Shown here one piece after another: positions 16,637 through 25,107 of a stretch of 38,960 nucleotides of DNA. The notes beneath the pieces were generated by a model, which had not been told where the DNA came from, did not search any database, and saw only the letters and a program-made list of their open reading frames with translations. The stretch is from Bacteroidales bacterium (GTDB taxonomy: Bacteria; Bacteroidota; Bacteroidia; Bacteroidales; UBA932): the NCBI GenBank assembly GCA_017438265.1, contig JAFRVZ010000045.1, forward strand, positions 1 to 38,960, written 5' to 3'. Both the position numbers and the translations under genes were made by a program. Every line of letters starts with the position of its first letter. The stretch's first letter is position 1.

Positions 16637-17122
16637 CTATTTGTCCAGATAATCGTATAAATCCAGGGTTCCCGCCGGGTTTCTGAGGTCCAGGGCGGGG
16701 ACATTTTCTTCCAGGCGGGTGGCGCCGGTCGTCTTGTCGACGTGGAAAGTGGTCAGGGCGCCTGTGTAGCTGCGGAAGATGACCTGGTATTCGGCCGGGG
16801 TTTCTTCGCCCATCGTGAGGGACATGATGTCGGGGTTGGTTTCTGCGACGCTCCAGTCAAAGGCCTCGTGGCAGTAGTTGCTGACGCCTTCGTAGGCCAT
16901 TTCGGCCGTCAGGGGGCGCGGCGCCGCGGCGGTCCGGTCGCTGCGGCGGGAGGTGATGATCACGAGGATGAAGTAGGTTGCCATCAGCAGCGCGCCGGCG
17001 GCGCGGAGCAGCATCGGCGCTTTCCGGTGGCCGCCTTTTTTCTTGTCGATATAGTACCAGGCTGCGCCGGCGAGGTAGACGGCGAAGCCGGTGAGGATCA
17101 GGATAAACAGGAATGTCTTCAT
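16637..17122 (-). CDS. Small membrane protein with two N-terminal TM segments
   Basis: A 161-residue protein of unknown function. Two hydrophobic segments (about residues 3-24 and 38-59) flank a short Lys/Gly-rich loop (DKKKGGHRK), followed by a soluble domain of about 100 residues with beta-hairpin character (YQVIFRSYTGALTTFHVDKT). I recognise no catalytic motif. It lies between the GNAT and cupin genes, 16 bp before the cupin start, and is probably co-transcribed with both. Confidence 0.72.
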   Translation of the reverse strand: MKTFLFILILTGFAVYLAGAAWYYIDKKKGGHRKAPMLLRAAGALLMATYFILVIITSRRSDRTAAAPRPLTAEMAYEGVSNYCHEAFDWSVAETNPDIMSLTMGEETPAEYQVIFRSYTGALTTFHVDKTTGATRLEENVPALDLRNPAGTLDLYDYLDK

Positions 17123-17134
17123 GGGATGGGGAGG

Positions 17135-17635
17135 TTATCGGATCAGCTGGTAGGCGAGGCGGGGGTCGCCGGATTCGAGGTAGATGATGCCGCAGTAGCG
17201 GAAGCCGTAGCGGAGGATGCAGTGCTGCATGATCCGGTTGTCCTCGTGGGTGTCGATGCGGATGTTGGGGTCGCGCCCGAAGCACCAGTCGAGGACGGCG
17301 CGGAAGACGCCGTGGACTTCGGGATAGCTGCCGATGCGGTGGACGACGTGGTAGGGGAGGGTGTCGTCGAGCCAGGCGCCGTCGAAGATCTCGGCGTAGG
17401 TCGGCTCCGGGGAGGGGATGAAGGCGAAATAGCCGCAGAGGCGTCCGTCCGCGAGGACGACGTAGCCGCAGCCGCCGGCGATGTCCTCCAGGACCACTTC
17501 TTCGGAAGGGTAGCCGTTGACCCACTGGCCGGTGTTCCCGGATGCGCGCATGATGCCCTTGGCCGCTTCCAGGACGGCCATAATCTCCGGCAGGTCTGCT
17601 TTCCGGGCTTGTCTGACTGTGAGGTTCTCTTCCAT
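17135..17635 (-). CDS. GNAT-family N-acetyltransferase
   Basis: A 166-residue GNAT protein, predicted to transfer an acyl group from acyl-CoA to an amine. The N-terminus (LTVRQARKADLPEIMAVLE) and central strand CGYVVLADGRLCGYFAFIP are typical, and the C-terminal region (RIDTHEDNRIMQHCILRYGF) matches motif B-like sequence in this family. The acetyl-CoA loop is divergent (GSYPEVHGVFRAVLDW). The substrate is unknown. Start ATG 17635 is supported by the family N-terminus; the longer frame upstream overlaps the DUF4491-like gene. Confidence 0.85.
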   Translation of the reverse strand: MEENLTVRQARKADLPEIMAVLEAAKGIMRASGNTGQWVNGYPSEEVVLEDIAGGCGYVVLADGRLCGYFAFIPSPEPTYAEIFDGAWLDDTLPYHVVHRIGSYPEVHGVFRAVLDWCFGRDPNIRIDTHEDNRIMQHCILRYGFRYCGIIYLESGDPRLAYQLIR

Positions 17636-17639
17636 CGGG

Positions 17640-17846
17640 TTATGCGGCGTTTCTCTTTTTCTCGTAATAGTCGTGGCGGGCCGGGTTTTCGGGGAACCAG
17701 CCTTTGAGGACGCGCTTTTCCTGTTTGAAAAGCTCGTGGATGGACCAGAAGCTGGAGAAGGCGAAGCCGCCGAGGATGGTCGAGACAATGGAATCCCGGA
17801 TGAAGAGGGAGGCAGCGGCGCCGACGATGATACCGTTGTAATTCAT
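17640..17846 (-). CDS. Short DUF4491-like membrane protein
   Basis: A 68-residue protein. Its C-terminal half (AFSSFWSIHELFKQEKRVLK then GWFPENPARHD) matches the DUF4491 signature as I remember it, and the first residues (MNYNGIIVGAAASL) match the family start. The middle TM portion, about 30 residues in the roughly 95-100 aa relatives, appears to be missing, leaving one hydrophobic stretch. It may be a natural short form or an internally deleted copy. It is the first gene of the minus operon, with the GNAT start 4 bp beyond its stop. No function is known for the family. Confidence 0.75.
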   Translation of the reverse strand: MNYNGIIVGAAASLFIRDSIVSTILGGFAFSSFWSIHELFKQEKRVLKGWFPENPARHDYYEKKRNAA

Positions 17847-17864
17847 TGCGGATTTGTTTGTTTA

Positions 17865-17872
17865 CAAAGATA
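17865..17872 (-). promoter_or_regulatory. -7 box for the DUF4491-GNAT-cupin operon
   Basis: On the minus strand TATCTTTG matches the consensus exactly, 19 bp before ATG 17846. No clear TTTG lies at the -33 distance in this short divergent spacer. Confidence 0.55.
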
Positions 17873-17898
17873 AACTTTTTTAAAAATCCGTATCTTAG

Positions 17899-18933
17899 AT
17901 GAAAATGAAAAAGAGGGACTTTGTCGGGCTGGCCCTGCTGGCATTCGTGGCGGCTTGCCGCGTATGGACACCGGCGGCGGATTTCTATGCGGAGCGGTGC
18001 TATCCGCTGATTTCGGCGGCGCTGTCGTGGCCGGCCTCGCTGGTGCGTTTCTCGCTGGAGGAGATCGTGGTGGTCGGGTTCATCCTGGCGCTGCTAGCCG
18101 TCATCGTGCGGGCAGTGCGGCGGAAGAAGGGCTTCCTGTGGTGGCTCGGACGGACGGCGCGCATTGCGCTGTGGGTCACTGTGTGGTTCTACCTGGGCTG
18201 GGGAAACAATTATTTCCGTACGCCCCTGTATGCGCGGCTGGAGCTTGTCCCGGCCCATTTCGAGGCGGAGGCGTTCGGGCGTTTCCTGTCGGAGTATACG
18301 GAGGAGCTCAGTAGCTGCGCCGACAGCCGGAAGGAGTGGGAGCCGTTCGCCGTCGAGCAGAGCGTCAAGGACTTCTATGCGGACCGGGCGGCCGCCTGCG
18401 GGTACGCGCCGCTGCGGCGCTGGCAGCACGTGAAGAAGCCGCTGCTGAATCCGCTGTATTCGGCGGTTTCCGTGCTCGGGTGGCTGGGACCTTTCTTCTG
18501 CGAGTCGCAGGTGAACCTGGAGATTCCGGACCTGGAGTATCCGTTCGTCCTCGCCCACGAGATGGCACACCTGTCGGGTGTGACCGGGGAGGGGGAGGCC
18601 AATTACTGGGCCTATGCCTTCTGCCGCCGTTCGCAGGTCCCGGCCGTCCGCTACAGCGGCCTGCTGTTCCTGTTCCCTTACGTCGTTTCGAATGCGCGGG
18701 CGCTGCTGCCGCGGGAGCAGTATGAGGCCTGGATGGCGCAGGTGCCGCAGCGGGTGCCGGACGATACCGCCGCACTCCAGGCTTATTGGGACGAGCGCCG
18801 GGTCGGAATCGTCGGGAAGGTGCAGCACTGGATGATGGACCTCTTCCTGCGCACCAACGGCATCTCCGGCGGCGCACAGGATTACTCGGGCGTCGTCGGA
18901 ATCATCATGACGATGGATGCCGCTGCGCTTTAG
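17899..18933 (+). CDS. DUF3810 family membrane metallopeptidase-like protein
   Basis: A 344-residue protein with three N-terminal hydrophobic segments (about 7-25, 54-75 and 84-102) and a large C-terminal domain. The zinc-peptidase motif HEMAH is at residues 220-224, with a downstream glutamate in GEANYWAY (Glu233) placed as a third ligand, so a gluzincin-like active site is plausible. This is the pattern of DUF3810, common in Bacteroidota and Firmicutes, for which no substrate is known to me. Alternative starts at the first or second Met (17899 or 17905) are equally likely. The next gene begins 19 bp after its stop. Confidence 0.87.
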   Translation: MKMKKRDFVGLALLAFVAACRVWTPAADFYAERCYPLISAALSWPASLVRFSLEEIVVVGFILALLAVIVRAVRRKKGFLWWLGRTARIALWVTVWFYLGWGNNYFRTPLYARLELVPAHFEAEAFGRFLSEYTEELSSCADSRKEWEPFAVEQSVKDFYADRAAACGYAPLRRWQHVKKPLLNPLYSAVSVLGWLGPFFCESQVNLEIPDLEYPFVLAHEMAHLSGVTGEGEANYWAYAFCRRSQVPAVRYSGLLFLFPYVVSNARALLPREQYEAWMAQVPQRVPDDTAALQAYWDERRVGIVGKVQHWMMDLFLRTNGISGGAQDYSGVVGIIMTMDAAAL

Positions 18934-18952
18934 GTTGTATTTGTATAGAAAA

Positions 18953-20353
18953 ATGATTCGTATGAGAAGGATTGTACTTGCATGGATGCTGGCCCTGCTG
19001 CCGGCCGTTTCCGCTTTTGCCGGGGGTATTTTCGATGTCCGCGACTATGGCGCCGTCGGTGACGGGAAGGCCCTCGACCACGTCGCCATCAACCGGGCCA
19101 TCGACGCCTGTACGGCGGCGGGCGGCGGCCAGGTGCTGGTTCCCGCCGGGACGTACCTGTGCGGGAGTATCCGGATGAAGGACAACGTCGACCTCCACCT
19201 GATGCGCGGCGCAAGAATCCTGGCCGCACCGCCGGAGTTCCGCGCCTACGACGAGAGCGAGGTTTTCGGCGGGCCGGAGTACCAGGACGGCGGCCATACG
19301 TATTTCCACAACAGTCTGATCTGGGCGGAAGGACGCTCCAACATCAGCATCACCGGTTTCGGAATGATTGACGGGGACGGTCTGACGAAGAAGGACACGG
19401 AGAACTCCGGGGATGTCCTGGGCGGAAGCATCGGAACCGGGGACAAGTCCATCGCCTTCAAGCTTTGCCGCAATGTGACCATCCGCGACATCACCCTCTT
19501 CCGCGGCGGACATTTCGCCATCATCCTGACCGGATGCGACATCGGTACCCTCGACAACCTCACGATTGACACCAACCGCGACGGGATCGATATCGACTGT
19601 TGCAAGTTCTTCACGGTCAGCAATTGCAAGGTCAATTCCCCTTCCGACGACGCCATTGTCCTGAAGAGTTCGTATGCGCTCAGGAAGCCCGTTCTCTGCG
19701 AGCATATCCTGATTACGAACTGCACGGTGTCCGGCTACCGGATGGGGACCTTCCTCGATGGGACCTATGAGCCCGCCAAGGTGGGCTGGGGCAACGGACG
19801 CATCAAGCTCGGCACGGAGTCCAATGCCGGGTTCCGCAACATCACGATTTCCAACTGCACGTTCATGCACTGCAGCGGCCTGGCGCTGGAGGCCGTCGAC
19901 CGGGGTGTGCTGGAGAACATCCTCGTCACCAACCTTTCGATGAGCCATACCAACCATTATCCCATCTTCATCACGACCGGACGCCGCAACCGGGGACCGC
20001 AGGAGTTTACCCATCCTTCCTCGGCGCGGGATATCCGTATCAGCCACGTTGTCGTGGATGACGCCGATTCCTTCGCCGGCATCATCGTGACCGGGATGGA
20101 AGGCGTACCCATCCGCAATGTCGCCCTGGAAGATATCCATATCCGGTACCGGGGTGGCGGAAAGAAAGCGGACCGGCCGTATCCGGAACTGGGGACGACA
20201 TATCCCGAGCCGCTGCATCTGGGACCGACCCCGTCGTACGGACTTTTCGCCCGCCACGTCGAGGGCCTGCGCCTGCGGGATGTCACTTTTGAGCTGATGG
20301 CGCCGGATGAGCGCCCGGACATCCTGCTGGAGGATACCACGACCGTTTTATGA
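18953..20353 (+). CDS. GH28 family glycosidase (polygalacturonase-like)
   Basis: A 466-residue secreted right-handed beta-helix enzyme. The signal peptide (RIVLAWMLALLPAVSAFA) is followed by the GH28 opening FDVRDYGAVGDGKALDHVAI. Catalytic signatures are present: NRDGIDID (residues 208-215, equivalent of NTD), SPSDDAIVLKS with the acid pair Asp232-Asp233, and RIK at 283-285. The usual GHG block is replaced by SGYRMGTFLDGTY, as in several Bacteroidota GH28 subgroups acting on rhamnogalacturonan-type pectin, so the exact substrate is uncertain. Start is ATG 18953 or 18962. No SusC/D pair is next to it, so it is not in a classic polysaccharide utilisation locus here. Confidence 0.92.
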   Translation: MIRMRRIVLAWMLALLPAVSAFAGGIFDVRDYGAVGDGKALDHVAINRAIDACTAAGGGQVLVPAGTYLCGSIRMKDNVDLHLMRGARILAAPPEFRAYDESEVFGGPEYQDGGHTYFHNSLIWAEGRSNISITGFGMIDGDGLTKKDTENSGDVLGGSIGTGDKSIAFKLCRNVTIRDITLFRGGHFAIILTGCDIGTLDNLTIDTNRDGIDIDCCKFFTVSNCKVNSPSDDAIVLKSSYALRKPVLCEHILITNCTVSGYRMGTFLDGTYEPAKVGWGNGRIKLGTESNAGFRNITISNCTFMHCSGLALEAVDRGVLENILVTNLSMSHTNHYPIFITTGRRNRGPQEFTHPSSARDIRISHVVVDDADSFAGIIVTGMEGVPIRNVALEDIHIRYRGGGKKADRPYPELGTTYPEPLHLGPTPSYGLFARHVEGLRLRDVTFELMAPDERPDILLEDTTTVL

Positions 20354-20487
20354 ACCGGCGCTGCCGGTGGAAAAGGGCGATAGGCCGGATCGCTTATAAA
20401 TAATTATGAAAAATTCGGAACCATCGCTAATTTATTTTCAGTTTTCAAAAATTATAACGAAATTGTAAGCAATTAAGAAAAGTCTTT

Positions 20488-21654
20488 ATGAGCGCTATCG
20501 GCAATATCAACGGAAAACCTCCCAAAGGATTGATCCTCGTCGTGAATACGGGATCCATAACGACCAAATTTGCAGTATATAAGGACGGCGACGTCTTCCT
20601 TGAAGAGAAGCTCGAGCACAGCGTCGCGGAGCTTTCCAAGTTCGCGGACGTGATGGACCAGGACCGGATGCGGACGGACGCCATTACCGGCGCGCTCCGG
20701 GAAAAAGGCATCCGCCTCGAGGATATCGACATCGTCATGTGCCGCGGCGGCCTCTTCACCCCCTGCATCACGGGCGTCTACAACGTCAACGCCGATATGC
20801 GCGAAGTCCTTTCCACCAGCCGCGAAGGCAACCATGCCTGCAACCTCAGCGCCCTGATCGGCGACAACATCGCCCGCGAGATTAACGCGCTTCGCGATGC
20901 GGAGGGCGTCTGTGCGCCGTTCGGCCCTTGCGTCGCTTACGTGGCCGACCCGCCGATGGCGGACGAGATGCTCCCGGAGTGCCACGTCGGCGGCATCCCG
21001 GAATTCCCCCGCAGGACCCTCTTCCACGCGCTGAACACCCGCGCCATCATGCGCCGCTACCTGCGTGACACGGGCCGCAAGGCCGAGGATACGACCGCCA
21101 TCATCTGCCATATGGGCGGCGGCGTGACGATCTCGCTCCACCGTGGCGGCCGCGTCATCGACACCTCCCACGGACTCGGCGGCGACGGTCCGATCACGCC
21201 CGAGCGCGCCGGCTGCTGCCCGCCGTACCCCCTGATCGACATGTGCTTCAGCGGAAAGTACACCAAGGAGGAAATCAAGAAGAAGCTCATCGGCCGGGGC
21301 GGTGCCGTCGCCTATTTCGGCACGAATGACATGCGCGAGGTCGTCGCCCGCGCGAAGGAGGGCCGTGAGGAGTATGTGGTCTTCATGAAGGCTTTCATCC
21401 TCAACATCGCCAAGTACATCGTCGCCCAGGGCGCCGTCGTGGACGGCAAGGTCGACGTGATCATCCTGACCGGCGGCGTCGCCTACAGCCGGGACATCAC
21501 GGACGCCATCGCCCGGAAAGTGGACTGGGTCGCCCCGGTCGTCGTCTACCCCGGGGAGAACGAACTCGCCTCCCTCGCCGAGAACGGCTACATCATCCTC
21601 GCGGGCGCGACGAAGATCCACACCTACAACAAGGACCACCTGATTGAAGACTGA
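20488..21654 (+). CDS. buk: Butyrate kinase (branched-chain acyl kinase)
   Basis: Butyrate kinase interconverts acyl-phosphate plus ADP and the free acid plus ATP; many forms also accept isobutyrate and isovalerate. The 388-residue ASKHA-fold protein has the phosphate-1 loop LVVNTGSITTKFAVYKDG, a C-terminal adenosine block IILTGGVAYS and the central HMGGGVTISLHRGGRVIDT with GGDGPITPERAG. It is slightly longer than typical (about 355 aa), with about 15 extra N-terminal residues. It begins a seven-gene operon with an aminotransferase and 2-oxoacid:ferredoxin oxidoreductase. The 134-bp spacer before it (20354-20487) is AT-rich with a short GC hairpin (20354-20368) but no consensus promoter that I can find. 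Confidence 0.95.
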   Translation: MSAIGNINGKPPKGLILVVNTGSITTKFAVYKDGDVFLEEKLEHSVAELSKFADVMDQDRMRTDAITGALREKGIRLEDIDIVMCRGGLFTPCITGVYNVNADMREVLSTSREGNHACNLSALIGDNIAREINALRDAEGVCAPFGPCVAYVADPPMADEMLPECHVGGIPEFPRRTLFHALNTRAIMRRYLRDTGRKAEDTTAIICHMGGGVTISLHRGGRVIDTSHGLGGDGPITPERAGCCPPYPLIDMCFSGKYTKEEIKKKLIGRGGAVAYFGTNDMREVVARAKEGREEYVVFMKAFILNIAKYIVAQGAVVDGKVDVIILTGGVAYSRDITDAIARKVDWVAPVVVYPGENELASLAENGYIILAGATKIHTYNKDHLIED

Positions 21655-21672
21655 TAACCTAACACAATAACC

Positions 21673-22719
21673 ATGGCTGAGATTGATTACACAAAAAGAT
21701 CTTTCAATTACTATCCTACCAATGCCATCGTCTTCACGAAGTGCATTGACAACAAATGGAGCCAGCCGGAAGTGACCGACAACTTCAACCTGACCCTCCA
21801 CTGCTTCGCAGGCGTCTTCCATTACGCCCCGTCCTGCTTCGAAGGCCTGAAGGCCTACCGCGGCGTCGACGGCCGCGTCCGCCTGTTCCGCCCCGACGAG
21901 AATGCCAAGCGGATGGAGTCCAGCGCCCGCTACCTGGATATGCCCGCCCCGACGGTCGAGATGTTCATCGACCTCTGCGTCCGCTGCGTCCAGGCCAACT
22001 GGGAGTTCATCCCGCCCTACGAGAGCGGCGCCTCCCTGTACCTGCGCCCCATCCTGATCGGCATCAACCCCCAGCTCGGCGTCCACTCCTCCAAGGACGT
22101 GCTCTTCGCCGTGATGGCTTCCGCCGTGGGAACCTACTCCGGCGCGAAGGCGCTGGTGCCCGGCACCGCGGTGCTCTCCCGCAACTATGACCGCGCCGCG
22201 ACCTACGGCTCCGGCGGATACAAGCTCGGCGCCAACTACGCCCAGTCCCTCCACGCCTACAACCTGGCCCACGGAATGGGATACCGCGAACTCCTCTTCC
22301 TCGACAGCGCGACCCATACCCACATCGAGGAATTCGGCTCCTCCAACTTCTTCGCCATCAAGCACGGCTGCTACATCACCCCGAATTCCCCCAGCGTCCT
22401 CCCTTCCATCACGAACAAGTCCCTCCGGAAGGTGGCCGAAGAGTTCGGCCTGAAGGTGGAGCGCCGCACGATCTTCGTCGACGAGCTCGAAACCTTCGAG
22501 GAAGTCAATTCCTGCGGTACCGCCGTCGTCATCACCCCGATCTGCCGGATCGACGACAAGGTGACCCTCGAGAGCGGCACCATCACCCGCGAATACCGCT
22601 ACGCCGACACCTGCGGCCCGATCAGCGAGAAGCTCTACAACCGCATCGTCGGCATCCAGCGCGGCACCGGCGAGGATACCTACCACTGGTGTATGTTCGT
22701 GGACGAACCGAAGCGATGA
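21673..22719 (+). CDS. ilvE: Branched-chain-amino-acid aminotransferase
   Basis: A class IV PLP aminotransferase that interconverts valine, leucine and isoleucine with their 2-oxoacids. The 348-residue protein carries the PLP lysine in GGYKLGANYAQS (Lys184), the family blocks HYAPSCFEGLKAYR and LRPILIGINPQLGV, and EEFGSSNFFAI. Placement between butyrate kinase and the oxoacid oxidoreductase suggests it supplies or consumes 2-oxoacids of that module rather than serving only standard biosynthesis. Its last codons overlap the TPR gene start (ATGA). Confidence 0.96.
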   Translation: MAEIDYTKRSFNYYPTNAIVFTKCIDNKWSQPEVTDNFNLTLHCFAGVFHYAPSCFEGLKAYRGVDGRVRLFRPDENAKRMESSARYLDMPAPTVEMFIDLCVRCVQANWEFIPPYESGASLYLRPILIGINPQLGVHSSKDVLFAVMASAVGTYSGAKALVPGTAVLSRNYDRAATYGSGGYKLGANYAQSLHAYNLAHGMGYRELLFLDSATHTHIEEFGSSNFFAIKHGCYITPNSPSVLPSITNKSLRKVAEEFGLKVERRTIFVDELETFEEVNSCGTAVVITPICRIDDKVTLESGTITREYRYADTCGPISEKLYNRIVGIQRGTGEDTYHWCMFVDEPKR

Positions 22720-22985
22720 AAGAACGGATCCGGGCGCTGCTCGACGCATGCCGGGCCGACGAGGCCATCGCGCAGCTCGGGGAGTACCGCGCAGGCGGCG
22801 GAGCGATGGACGCTGAGCTCTTCTACCTGCTCGGCAACGCCCATCGCAAGAAAGGGGATTGGCAGCAGGCCATCAACAACTACCTGGAGGCCGTCGCCCT
22901 GGATCCCGCGAGCCCCGCGCAGCGGGCCCTCGACATTGCGAACGAGATCCTGGATTTCTACAACAAGGATATGTATAACCAATAA
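22716..22985 (+). CDS. Small TPR protein in the 2-oxoacid oxidoreductase operon
   Basis: An 89-residue protein starting at ATG 22716, overlapping the ilvE stop by 4 bp. Residues about 34-66 (AELFYLLGNAHRKKGDWQQA followed by INNYLEAVALDP) form a good tetratricopeptide repeat, with a second partial helix pair before it. TPRs mediate protein contacts, so a role in assembling or tethering the oxidoreductase complex is a reasonable inference. It precedes the ferredoxin subunit by 16 bp. Confidence 0.82.
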   Translation: MKERIRALLDACRADEAIAQLGEYRAGGGAMDAELFYLLGNAHRKKGDWQQAINNYLEAVALDPASPAQRALDIANEILDFYNKDMYNQ

Positions 22986-23001
22986 TAACCCCGATAAACT
23001 T

Positions 23002-23232
23002 ATGGCTACAATGAGAGGAGCGACCGTCGTGGATATCGAACGCTGCAAAGGCTGCGGCCTGTGCGTCGTCGCGTGTCCGCTGAAGGTCCTGGCCCTGACG
23101 AAGAAAAACGTAAACCAGAAGGGCTACAACTACGCCGAGGCCGTTTTGGAAGACACCTGCACGGGCTGTACGTCCTGCGCGGTCGTCTGCCCGGACGGAT
23201 GTATCACAGTTTACCGTAAAAAGGAGGCTTAG
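23002..23232 (+). CDS. 2-oxoacid:ferredoxin oxidoreductase, delta (4Fe-4S) subunit
   Basis: A 76-residue ferredoxin with two CxxCxxCxxxC clusters: CKGCGLCVVACP near residues 15-26 and CTGCTSCAVVCP near residues 53-64, so it should hold two 4Fe-4S clusters. In four-subunit oxoacid oxidoreductases this subunit carries electrons from the TPP centre to external ferredoxin. Start ATG 23002 (MATMRGATVVDIERCKG) is chosen; ATG 23011 is also possible. It lies 3 bp before the alpha-subunit gene. Confidence 0.93.
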   Translation: MATMRGATVVDIERCKGCGLCVVACPLKVLALTKKNVNQKGYNYAEAVLEDTCTGCTSCAVVCPDGCITVYRKKEA

Positions 23233-23235
23233 ACC

Positions 23236-24318
23236 ATGGCAGAGAAAGAAATTACCCTGATGAAAGGCAACGAAGCCATCGCCCATGCCGCCATCCGCTG
23301 CGGCTGCGACGGCTATTTCGGCTATCCTATCACCCCCCAGTCGGAGGTGCTGGAAACACTTGCGGCGGAAAAACCCTGGGAGACGACCGGCATGGTGGTT
23401 CTGCAGGCGGAAAGCGAAGTCGCATCGATCAACATGGTCTACGGCGGCGCCGCGACCGGCAAGCGCGTGATGACCTCCTCTTCCTCGCCGGGCGTGTCCC
23501 TGATGCAGGAAGGCATTTCCTACATGGCGGGTGCGGAGCTTCCGGCCCTGATCGTCAACGTCTCCCGCGGCGGCCCCGGCCTGGGCACCATCCAGCCCAG
23601 CCAGGCGGACTACTTCCAGACCGTCAAGGGCGGCGGCCACGGTGACTACCGGCTCATCACCCTGGCGCCCGCGTCGGTCCAGGAGATGGCCGACTTCGTG
23701 GACCTCGCCTTCGAGCTGGCCTTCCGCTACCGCAACCCGGCGATGATCCTGAGCGACGGCGCGATCGGCCAGATGATGGAAAAGGTCGTCCTCCCGCCGT
23801 TCAAACCGCGCCGGACCGAGGCGGAAATCGCCGCCGAGTGCCCCTGGGCGACGACCGGCCGCACCGGCATGCGCAAACCCAACATCATCACCTCCCTGGA
23901 GCTCCGCTCCGAGGAGATGGAGCAGAACAACCTCCGCATCCAGGCGAAGTACCGCGTGATCGAGGAGAAGGAAGTCCGCTACGAGGAATACAAGACCGAG
24001 GACGCCGAATACCTGATCGTCGCCTTTGGCAGCGCGGCCCGCATCGCCAAGAAAGTCATCGCCATCGCCCGCGAGCAGGGAATCAAGGTCGGCCTGCTGC
24101 GCCCCATCACCCTCTGGCCCTTCCCGTCGAAGCGGATCGGCGAACTCGGGAAAAGGGTTAAGGGGATCCTCTCGCTGGAAATCAACGCCGGCCAGATGGT
24201 CGAGGACATCCGCCTCGCCGTCGAATGCCAGGTGCCCGTCCAGTGGTACGGCCGTCTCGGCGGCATCATCCCCGAACCGGAAGAGGTTGTGGCAGAAATC
24301 AAGAAAATGACCCGTTAA
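23236..24318 (+). CDS. vorB: 2-oxoacid:ferredoxin oxidoreductase alpha subunit, VorB-like
   Basis: The alpha subunit of a four-subunit oxidoreductase that converts a 2-oxoacid, CoA and oxidised ferredoxin to acyl-CoA, CO2 and reduced ferredoxin. The 360-residue protein opens LMKGNEAIAHAAIRCGCDGY and FGYPITPQSEVLE, the hallmark of this subunit, with the core TSSSSPGVSLMQEGISYMAG and GGPGLGTIQPSQADYFQ, followed by the C-terminal domain (YLIVAFGSAARIAKKVI). Similarity to VorB and the neighbours buk and ilvE favour 3-methyl-2-oxobutanoate and related branched oxoacids; 2-oxoglutarate is the main alternative. Confidence 0.93.
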   Translation: MAEKEITLMKGNEAIAHAAIRCGCDGYFGYPITPQSEVLETLAAEKPWETTGMVVLQAESEVASINMVYGGAATGKRVMTSSSSPGVSLMQEGISYMAGAELPALIVNVSRGGPGLGTIQPSQADYFQTVKGGGHGDYRLITLAPASVQEMADFVDLAFELAFRYRNPAMILSDGAIGQMMEKVVLPPFKPRRTEAEIAAECPWATTGRTGMRKPNIITSLELRSEEMEQNNLRIQAKYRVIEEKEVRYEEYKTEDAEYLIVAFGSAARIAKKVIAIAREQGIKVGLLRPITLWPFPSKRIGELGKRVKGILSLEINAGQMVEDIRLAVECQVPVQWYGRLGGIIPEPEEVVAEIKKMTR

Positions 24319-24331
24319 TGCGCTGTGCCTT

Positions 24332-25102
24332 ATGACTAGAGAAGAAATCATCCAGAAAGAGAACCTGGTATACAAGAAGCCCGCGCTTCTGAACGATACT
24401 CCGATGCACTACTGCCCGGGCTGCAGCCACGGCGTGGTCCACAAGCTGGTCGCCGAGGTCATCGAGGAAATGGGAATGGCCGAAAAGACCATCGCCATCT
24501 CTCCCGTCGGCTGTGCCGTCTTCGCTTACAAGTATATCGACGTGGACTGGCAGGAAGCCGCCCACGGCCGCGCGCCGGCGCTCGCTTCCGCCGTGAAGCG
24601 CCTCTGGCCGGACCGCCTGGTCTTCACCTACCAGGGCGACGGCGACCTCGCCTGCATCGGCACCGCCGAAACCATCCACGCCCTGAACCGCGGTGAGAAC
24701 ATCACCATCATCTTCATCAACAACGCCATCTACGGCATGACCGGTGGCCAGATGGCCCCGACGACCCTGCTGGGGATGAAGACGGTCACGTGCCCCTACG
24801 GCCGCGACCCGAAGCTCCACGGCTACCCCCTCAAGATGGCCGACATCGCCGCACAGCTGGAGGGCACCTGCTATGTGACGCGCCAGAGCGTCCAGAGCGT
24901 CGCCGCGATCCGCAAGGCCAAGCAGGCCCTCCGCAAGGCGTTCGAGTACTCGATGCAGGGCAAGGGCTCCAACCTCGTGGAAATCGTCTCGACCTGCAAC
25001 ACCAACTGGCGGATGAGCCCCGAAAAGGCCAACAAGTGGATGGAGGAGAACATGGTTCCGTTCTATCCGCTCGGAGATTTGAAAGACAACGGTAAAGACT
25101 AA
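24332..25102 (+). CDS. 2-oxoacid:ferredoxin oxidoreductase beta (TPP) subunit
   Basis: The thiamine-pyrophosphate subunit, 256 aa. The TPP/Mg motif is GDGDLACIGTAETIHALNRG followed by ITIIFINNAIYGMTGGQMAP (GDG...NN). The N-terminal MHYCPGCSHGVVHKLV and ISPVGCAVFAYKYIDVD match beta subunits of this family. With the alpha subunit it forms the active site for oxidative decarboxylation. Spacing of 13 bp from alpha and 5 bp to gamma shows one transcript. Confidence 0.95.
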   Translation: MTREEIIQKENLVYKKPALLNDTPMHYCPGCSHGVVHKLVAEVIEEMGMAEKTIAISPVGCAVFAYKYIDVDWQEAAHGRAPALASAVKRLWPDRLVFTYQGDGDLACIGTAETIHALNRGENITIIFINNAIYGMTGGQMAPTTLLGMKTVTCPYGRDPKLHGYPLKMADIAAQLEGTCYVTRQSVQSVAAIRKAKQALRKAFEYSMQGKGSNLVEIVSTCNTNWRMSPEKANKWMEENMVPFYPLGDLKDNGKD

Positions 25103-25107
25103 AGCGT

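Noticed and set aside
16021..16686. Plus-strand ORFs across the repeat cluster and cupin gene
   Set aside because: They run antisense to the well-supported cupin gene and through hairpin repeats, and have no plausible start or domain.
20354..20368. Short GC hairpin after the GH28 gene as a terminator
   Set aside because: The stem is only 6 bp and no T-tract follows; it is too weak to annotate alone.
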